DNA from: Gautieria morchelliformis
Lineage: Eukaryota > Basidiomycota > Agaricomycetes > Gomphales > Gomphaceae
Direction: 5' to 3'
Assembly (NCBI GenBank): GCA_015179125.1
Contig: WHVA01000372.1
Span: 52,344-116,343 of the forward strand
Length of the DNA: 64,000 nt
Of the stretch, positions 57,796-64,000 are shown in pieces. The notes below the pieces were generated by a model. It did not search any database and had not been told where the DNA came from. It saw nothing but the letters and a program-made list of their open reading frames with translations. Within the stretch, counting starts at the first letter, position 1; each line of letters opens with the position of its first letter. The position numbers and the translations under genes are program-made.

Positions 57796-60096
57796 TCAGA
57801 AGTCACCTCCATGGAAATATGCCTTGATCGGTGGCGGGGGACATTCGTATCGTTCGGAAATTTGATTGGGCACAAGACAGGCCTGCGCATTGGTGAGTAG
57901 GACTGCCACTTGATATAGCAAGCTGCATGGATTGCCAAGGATCTTGTGCTTCCAGTAGCAGTGGAGATAGGGCCAATCTTGCAAGATGAGTCCAAAACCG
58001 TGTTCAACTGAGATACGTACACCTCCCATTGCCGTATTCCACGCACACTCTTCCCGTGTCAAGGTTGTCAAGATTGGTTTTTAGGCGTTAATATCGTGTA
58101 TTAGTGAACACAACGAATGCCCGAATAACTTGTGCGAATAAGTATGCCGTTCGGCGAATAAGTGAACCGATGAATGTTCACGAAATGAAGGGGTTGCCCA
58201 AACGGGGCTCGCCCTGTCTACAGTCATAGCGAAACAGCTCGCAGCACTTGACGACGTAACGTGCAAGATATCGCGGAAGGGCTGTCTAAGTTTCGACGGT
58301 CCCTTCACTGGCGAAGGTGCTCCTTCGGAGCCCTTCGCCAACAGCACAGAAAATAGTTCGAAGGCTAGGGTAACGAAGATGAAGTATGAGAACTCACCAG
58401 TGATGCCTAAGTCCTTGGCTGGTCGAAGATAGAAATCTTCAAGGAGAGGCCCAAGATGATGATCACAGCGAGGTCAAGTTTACACAAGATGGACGACGTA
58501 TGATAATTGAACTGGGGAATATACATGCGAATGTAAACTACTTATATCGAATGCTTGTAAGGTATCAGCGAATAGGAAAGAGGCCGTCACAAGTCAGGGT
58601 TGGATAGGGGTGCGCAGTCATGGTACTAAGGAGATGGAATAAACATACAATAGAGTGAGGGAAGAATGCGAACATGAAACGACGGAGAATAAAAGGGGGC
58701 GAAGGCACTTATGGACAAAACCATGTCTTGGGACCCGCATACATGCTACCCTGCACGGACTCTTCGTTTACTGGGTTGATCCCGCACGACCTATGGAAGG
58801 AACGCCCTGCGAACGCACTTTGGCCATACGAACACCCAATGGGGTTGGATTAAGAAGATGATGGGGCTAATGATGAACCATCATGCCGGGTGATTGGTAT
58901 CGATCATATTTGATGGCGTGCCTGCTGGCGAAATGCGTGAGTAGCGAATAGCGGTTCGGAGGATGGGGCGAACAGCGAGTAGGGTAGACGTAGAGGAGGA
59001 GTGGTCGGTAGGTGCGGCGAACTCTGACGAAGATGCTAGGGAGTGACGAGGGGGAACATGGAGGTAGCACGGTAGGAGAAATAAACCGGTCATGACAAAG
59101 GTGTCCCCGCCACTGAATGGACTCAGGAGATAGGGGCTGACCGAGGAGGCCGAGTCCCCATACACCTGAAAGAAACGGTGCTCTGGGGGATCGTCGGGGG
59201 TGGACCCTGGCTGGATTGCCAGGCTCTTGATCTTGTCGAGGAGTCCACTCTCTTTAAGCACCCCACTGTCATTCTGGGGGGCCCGGAAATGGCCAGAAAG
59301 GTGTGCGATCAGCCCATTCGGCACAACGATCCCTTGAAACTTCATACCATGGCATTTTTTATAGCCTGTGTAGACCAATTCTTGGTTAGTTCCAGGGCGG
59401 CAGGTTTGTCTTATTGTACAATCGATGAATCTGAAAACAGAGTGGGTGGGAGTGCCAAATGCATGGAGGGCATCGGCGTACATGCGTAAGTTGGCCGGAC
59501 TGAGCAGGCCCTTGTGATCCCACTCCAACAGGTGGCCCCACTGTGAATTGATGAAACTAGCTGTCTCATTCACGATCTGAGAGATGGCCGGCTGCGGCCA
59601 TGCGTACTTGGTTGCCAGCAACCAGAGATCCTCAGGACTCCGGAGCCGTGCACAGAGAAGTGCCAGGGACTCGAGAGCTGTTGCACGGTACCCAGATCGG
59701 GTGATCAACGGCCCTGGGAACTCTAGCAAGTTGCTGAGATGAGAGAGCTCCTGCAATGAAAACCTGATGTGCATCAGCTGGTAAGTCCACAATCATCAAG
59801 GGCCAAGGAACCCACCTAAACCTCCAGACACACTCTGCCTCACTCAGTCCCTCCAAGTAGTCCTCTGTGATCCGATGTCCCCCTATCTCTGGTTGTGGCT
59901 TGAAGGGGCGATCCCCGAGAGACAGTGTGTGTGCTGCACCAATTGACCTTAACCTTGAGTCTTGCTCCTCAGGGAGCGAGTTGAGAGTCAATTGGACGTT
60001 GAGAACGTAGGGAACGAGGGTCACCAGCAGCAGACGTTTCTTGGATGTGTTGACAGGCATGAGGGAGAGATTGCATCGGAACACGTGCCAGGTCAC
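57796..60096 (-). pseudogene. PIF/Harbinger DDE transposase, split by a solo LTR
   Basis: DDE_Tnp_4-type transposase. Exon 1 (60096 to about 59817) starts MTWHVFRCNLSLMPVNTSKK and ends CVWRFR; an intron of about 50 bases leads to FSLQELSHLSNLLEF. Motifs: FRFIDCTIRQTCRPGTNQEL (first D), VVPNGLIAHLSGHF, QVYGDSASSVSPYLLSPF (second D). The solo LTR at 58066-59097 lies right after SGGDT. Taking it out joins, in frame, LTREECAWNTAMGGVR and ISVEHGFGLILQDW (the E), ending at 57796. Apart from this insertion the frame appears open, so the gene was intact when the LTR element jumped in. Confidence 0.85.
58066..59097. mobile_element. Solo LTR inside the Harbinger transposase
   Basis: 1032 bases, TGTCAAGATTGG...GGTCATGACA, flanked by AAGGT at 58061-58065 and 59098-59102. 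No ORF of note; several AATAAGTG and CGAATA words. Orientation not determined. Confidence 0.85.
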
Positions 60097-60240
60097 ATTT
60101 TCCGACTAATTAGCTGCCACTCTTGGAAAAGTTAGTGTTTTCAGCACTTAAATTATGGGACGATAATAATTATTATAGGACTTGATATAATATCAGCCAA
60201 CATATACTCTCTATTAATTGCAAACCACTGTTATTAAAGC

Positions 60241-61130
60241 CTGTGCTAAATAGTGAAATATACACATTACGCTACTTGTCGATCGTCCGTCGATGTCTGA
60301 GTCCACAAACACACACTGCCCCTGCCAACTCCTTACTCCTGTAGATTATCCTGTAGCGGCGCTTTAGCACCAGTCCCCAACTCCTTTGGAATGACTACCT
60401 TCATAGGCTGTGGCAGAGTTTGTACAATTGCAGTCAAGTGTTATATACCAAAGTACTTGTTACATGTCATATGTGATACCTTTGGGTTGTTGACACCCAT
60501 CGGTCCGGAGTTGAATCTGGCGTTGCATTTCATAGATGAAAGAAATAATGAAAAAAAAAAAGGAAGGCACATGCCAGTCACTCGCAATTTTAACTCGAAG
60601 TTGACGCCCATTCAGTTGATTCAGTAAAATTAACCGAAAAGGAGACATATGCCCAAGGGACAATGATGCCAATGGAGGTGAAAGGCACTGCATGCATTGA
60701 ATGTGTGGCCAAAGACGCTGTTTCAAAAAAGACAGAATCATGACGAAAAGTGGATAGTATACAATCAACTAATATCAGCTTAGCTTGATGGTGTAAGGAA
60801 ATACCAAGCCATGAACACAGATATAACAAAAACAATGGGGTACGAAGCGACTTGAGGTTATCATAAGGAGGACAACACCAATATGGAACAACACCGGAGG
60901 GAGAGATGGTATGACATGTAGAGGATGAAGTGGAAGGTAGCTGGGACATGGAGAAGGACAACTGTGACAGATGCAGTATAACGAGGAAACAGCATGCATG
61001 GCACAAAACAATGGACAAATCAGAAAGTCAGCGAAAAAGTACAAAGAGGACAAGAAAGACATACATTAGAGACGTACCGAGGCTGAAGAGAAGACGTAAG
61101 TGGTACATGGGGGAAAAATGTCACGAATAC
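60241..61130. other. Mostly non-coding stretch with an A-run
   Basis: A run of A at about 60550-60562. The minus-strand open frames look like non-coding shadow. MPMEVKGTACIECVAKDAVS near 60663 on the plus strand may be a gypsy pol scrap. Confidence 0.35.
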
Positions 61131-61975
61131 AAGACATTTAAAGAGAGCACAGTTTTCCTCAAATGGATGGCGCGACCGAATGGGCAAACCGTTTGATAGG
61201 CCAGGTCCTTCAACCAGTTGTCAAGGATGATCAAAAGGACTGGGCCAACAAGTGCCCAATGGTCGAAGTTGCACTAAATAGCAACATCAACTCGATGACA
61301 GGGTTTGCACCCTTCGAGCTGAACCACGGATATATGCTGCAGATCAATCTGCCAATGGCTACGGACACTCCCTTCAAGGGAGTGACGAAATTCGCACATC
61401 AGGCTCGATGGAACAACCTGATGGCAGCATGCGATGCAATCATAGAGCATCATATGATGCAGATGTTTCCCACAAATAAGAAACGTTGTGAAGGGGACAT
61501 ATAGGCGGTGGGAGACTGTGTATACCTGTTGACCCAGAACCTGACCCTACCAAAAGGAAGGGCCAGGAAGCTAGTACGATGATATATTGGGCCATATCGT
61601 GTGAAGGAGGCCCACAATGACACCTCAACGGTAACCCTCGAGTTACCGGAGGAATTGAAAAACCGACACATTGCACCAACATTTCATACCAGCCTCATAC
61701 GACGGTATGAAGTGAATAACAACAACCTATTCCCTCATCGGGAAACAAAGTCATTTTATGACTTTGGAGCAAATGATGAGGAAGAGTGGCTCGTCGACAA
61801 GATCTTATCCCACCAATGGATAAACTTGAAGGACCAAGAGTTCCAAATCAGGTGGACTCTAGGAGACGTGACATAGGAGCCCATGTCATTGTGTAAGGAC
61901 CTCGAGGCCCTAGATACCTATCTAAAGCTTCGAGGTGTGGCCAAGCCTCGTGACTTGCCTAAACAGCATTAGGTC
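61130..61975 (+). pseudogene. Gypsy integrase C-terminus and chromo-like domain relic
   Basis: DGATEWANRLIGQVL and ALNSNINSMTGFAPFELNHG are the end of a Ty3/gypsy integrase core. Then KGRARKLVR, YIGPYRVKE, IAPTFHTSLIRRYE and WLVDKILSHQW..QFQIRW-like text, with TLGDVT-stop-EPMSLCKDL giving the chromo-like tail. Stops at 61502-61504 and 61874-61876 and shifts break it. It differs from the chromovirus at 9622, so it is another lineage. No LTRs seen. Confidence 0.75.
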
Positions 61976-61996
61976 ACATCAGTCACATGTGATCAT

Positions 61997-62320
61997 GTGA
62001 TGTGTCAGCCACAGCGCTATAAATTTTCACTTCGGATCTCTCCGAAGGCGCTTTGCTCCTTAAGAAGCAACCACCACCATCTTCTAACGAAGATGGATGG
62101 CATCAAAGAACCCATGGATGTTGAGCCATCAACATCCATGCCATGGCCAGTGGCCCCAAAGAAGGGGGCCACCGCGATCTTCTCAAAGAAGCTGGCTCCC
62201 GAGAATTGGGAAATAGCGTCGTGGAACGACAGGCTCACCATTATCCATTCGGATAAATGCAAATGTTGCGAGTCATACACAACCCACTTAGCGGAGTCAT
62301 TGAACTCTGGTAAGATATGA
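61997..62320 (+). other. ORF of unknown origin after the gypsy relic
   Basis: 107 codons including MDGIKEPMDVEPSTSMPWPV and SDKCKCCESYTTHL, in the same orientation as the gypsy tail. No family recognised; it might be a retroelement gag start. It has a plausible small promoter-like AT stretch at about 62015. Confidence 0.35.
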
Positions 62321-62488
62321 ATTGTAGACGATGACATTGCCTACGCAGTCGAAGATGCCTGGCCCTGGATCACCAAAGGGGCCAGGCGAATGGCAGTTGA
62401 GGTGTAAAGATATCTATCTTAGGCCTCAGGTCACAAGAGCACGACAGAACTTGACCAAGGTGTGGTATTCTGATGCTACGTAGTGACA

Positions 62489-62572
62489 GTGTAAGGGTAA
62501 GATGCGGTGGGAACCGCTGGCCGGTTCCCACGCATAAACTATACAGTGGGTCCCTAAGGGGCCCACTGGGAT
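62489..62572. other. Two neighbouring hairpins
   Basis: GTGGGAACC then GCTGGCC then GGTTCCCAC (about 62507-62531), and 26-45 bases later CAGTGGGTCCCTAAGGGGCCCACTG (about 62545-62569), nearly perfect. They lie just downstream of the minus-strand relic ending at 62651. Confidence 0.55.
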
Positions 62573-62650
62573 TATGTAATAACTATTGTACATGTAGATA
62601 CACAGGTTATTTACACCCTCCCCTCTATAGATAACTATAGGGGTTGACTA

Positions 62651-64000
62651 CTACTCATAGAGGTCGTCCATGAGGGAGTCCTCTAGAGTGGCCGATACGA
62701 CGACGACGTCGTCGTACGGGGCCGGAGGAGCACGTGACTCCTCCAAGGGCACCTCCGTGTCATCGGTGGTGATCAGGTGATGCTGGTCGGCCTCACCACT
62801 CGCGGCGGTCTCCGCTGTGGCGCTGGGGCCCGTGTCCTCGCGGAGCATGGCCTCAACGGCCGGGTCCTCTGTTTGAGGAGGGGGCCGGAAGCGCGCCAGC
62901 TCTTGGTCGAGCTGAGCGTGAGTGAGGGGTCGCGGCACTGCGGCCCTCACGTGGCTGGTCTCGATGACCTTTTGTTGGCCCTCACGGGCGGCGGCGCTGA
63001 ATGCTGCGCCGGTGATGCTGCGCTGAACGTAATGTTCAATGCGCGCTGCTCGCTTGCGAGTGACTCCCGCGTAGCGGGCCAGCCATCTCGTGATCTCCGC
63101 GAGTGGGATGTCGGGGCCGGCTCGGCCCTCCACGGGGAATGGGCCCGTGATCGAGAGCCGCAGGGTGGTTCTCTGAGGCGTCAGCACTTCCCTGGCGTCA
63201 ACGAGGCTCGACCATTGGTCCGTCGAGCCGAAGAGGTCGAGTAGCCTCGCCCTTAGCGGTGATGTGACCCCTTTGACCTGGGGTGCAAGGGCCTTCAACC
63301 ACATCCAGACATGTCGTCTAGGTTGAAGGTGCCATCCGCGTTGTCACGGATGGCGGAGGGGATTCCTTCAGGGTTGTGTATCCAACCCTTCAGGATGGCC
63401 ACGATATCGTGCGGGGTACCGCCTGCTATCACGAGACAATCCCTTTTGGGATTGCGAGCGCGTTGTTTGCGCTCGATGCGTTTGAATACGCCGATCATCT
63501 CGCGCGATCTGCGGCGTTTCTTTTGCCCGCGCTATGAGTTCGACGAAGCGGGGTTCGTCAAGCGGGCAGACGTCGTACCATTGGGTACGACGTTGTTGGG
63601 CCTTTCCTACCGGTCGTGGTAGGAGGCCCGTCTCGGAGATCGGTGGATCTCCGAGTGGGATGAGCCTTCCCTCCCCCGGGTAGGGAGGATGAACAGACTC
63701 AACTGTCCCTGCCGGCGGAGGTAGGGCCACGCCAGGCCCGATGTACTGGGCCTCGACCTGTGCTATCCGTCGCTGAAGGGCGGGGTCGTGGATGGTGTGC
63801 GACGATGATGCTGCTAGGTAAGCGCTGATTGCGCTTTCCTTTGCAATGGCTAGGCCATTGACGGTGTGGAGGGGGCCGCGCAATTTCATGCGCTTCTTCT
63901 TTGGCTGCTCTGCCAGCCGCTGTGCCCGTTCGGGGTCGTACGCCTTCCAGATGGACGAGTCAGACTCCCATCCATCTAGGACACCGTACGCAGAGTGGAA
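62651..64000 (-). pseudogene. GC-rich coding relic of unknown family, running off the right edge
   Basis: The frame enters from the right as KKKRMKLRGPLHTVNGLAIA and WYDVCPLDEPRFVELIARAK, then shifts near 63508 (MIGVFKRIERKQRARNPKRD, AGGTPHDIVAILKGWIHNPE) and again near 63305 (WMWLKALAPQVKGVTSPLRA, PDIPLAEITRWLARYAGVTR), and ends LMDDLYE at 62651. Base composition is much richer in G+C than the neighbours. A retroelement ORF is possible, but no RT, protease or zinc knuckle is in view. At least two frameshifts unless introns lie there. Confidence 0.55.

Larger units (their letters stand above)
56370..60240. mobile_element. PIF/Harbinger-type transposon (approximate limits)
   Basis: Two convergent genes, a Myb-like protein (plus) and a DDE transposase (minus), as is usual for this superfamily. 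Inverted copies of ATTAATAGAGAGTRTATGTTGG lie at about 56391-56412 and 60194-60216, probably within the terminal repeats. I could not define exact ends or the 3-base target duplication. Confidence 0.7.

Noticed and set aside
60552-60562. A-run that might be a LINE tail
   Set aside because: No LINE coding sequence precedes it and no target duplication is seen.
1-64000. CRISPR arrays, bacterial operons, rRNA and tRNA genes
   Set aside because: None seen; introns and gene families are eukaryotic, and no cloverleaf with A/B boxes was recognised by eye.

Overview
The window is nuclear DNA of a filamentous basidiomycete, most likely an agaricomycete. The host genes carry many short introns (about 45-70 bp). 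The families present are typical of that group: a DUF6533 membrane protein, a fungal HMG-box regulator, a small Cys-rich two-helix membrane protein, Plavaka and PIF/Harbinger transposons, and a chromodomain Ty3/gypsy element. A BTB-type fragment hints at a Rhizoctonia/Ceratobasidium-like relative, but I cannot fix the genus from sequence alone.

Host genes and host-gene remnants, left to right: the 3' part of a Nup84/Nup107 nucleoporin gene (1-1907, +); a DUF6533 gene copy (3976-5325, +) with a diverged inverted partial copy (2097-2625, -); an MFS sugar/quinate-type transporter (32589-34830, +); a four-exon alkyltransferase-like DNA-repair protein (35364-35934, +); an HMG-box transcription factor (39629-42975, +); a small Cys-rich membrane protein (46625-47263, -); a decayed NAD-dependent epimerase (about 47700-48092, -); an amino-acid permease (48302-50235, -); and a cytochrome P450 (53165-55351, +).

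Between them are dense mobile-element blocks. From 6586 to 22108 lies one LINE (9-bp target duplication, A-rich tail, ORF1 with three CCHC knuckles, ORF2 with endonuclease, RT, RNase H and a zinc-binding C-terminus). Four later insertions cut it: a 678-bp solo LTR, a full 6.5-kb chromovirus, a 566-bp AT-rich insert, and a 1.25-kb reversed solo LTR. Each leaves a target duplication, and removing it brings the LINE reading frame back into register. Next is a nearly intact TA-target transposon with perfect 36-bp inverted repeats (22233-25371), itself inside an LTR. Then come a truncated gypsy element, BTB-like and integrase-like fragments, and a broken Plavaka transposase (to about 31115). On the right, a PIF/Harbinger pair (Myb-like protein plus transposase, 56548-60096) is split by another solo LTR. 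It is followed by the tail of a second gypsy lineage and a GC-rich unidentified coding relic that runs off the right edge.

Many stops in the elements are TGA where the family would have arginine (CGA), as expected from CpG decay under methylation. Apart from their neighbourhood I see no functional cluster linking the host genes. The long stretches 35935-39628, 42976-46624 and 50236-53164 show no gene I can support.
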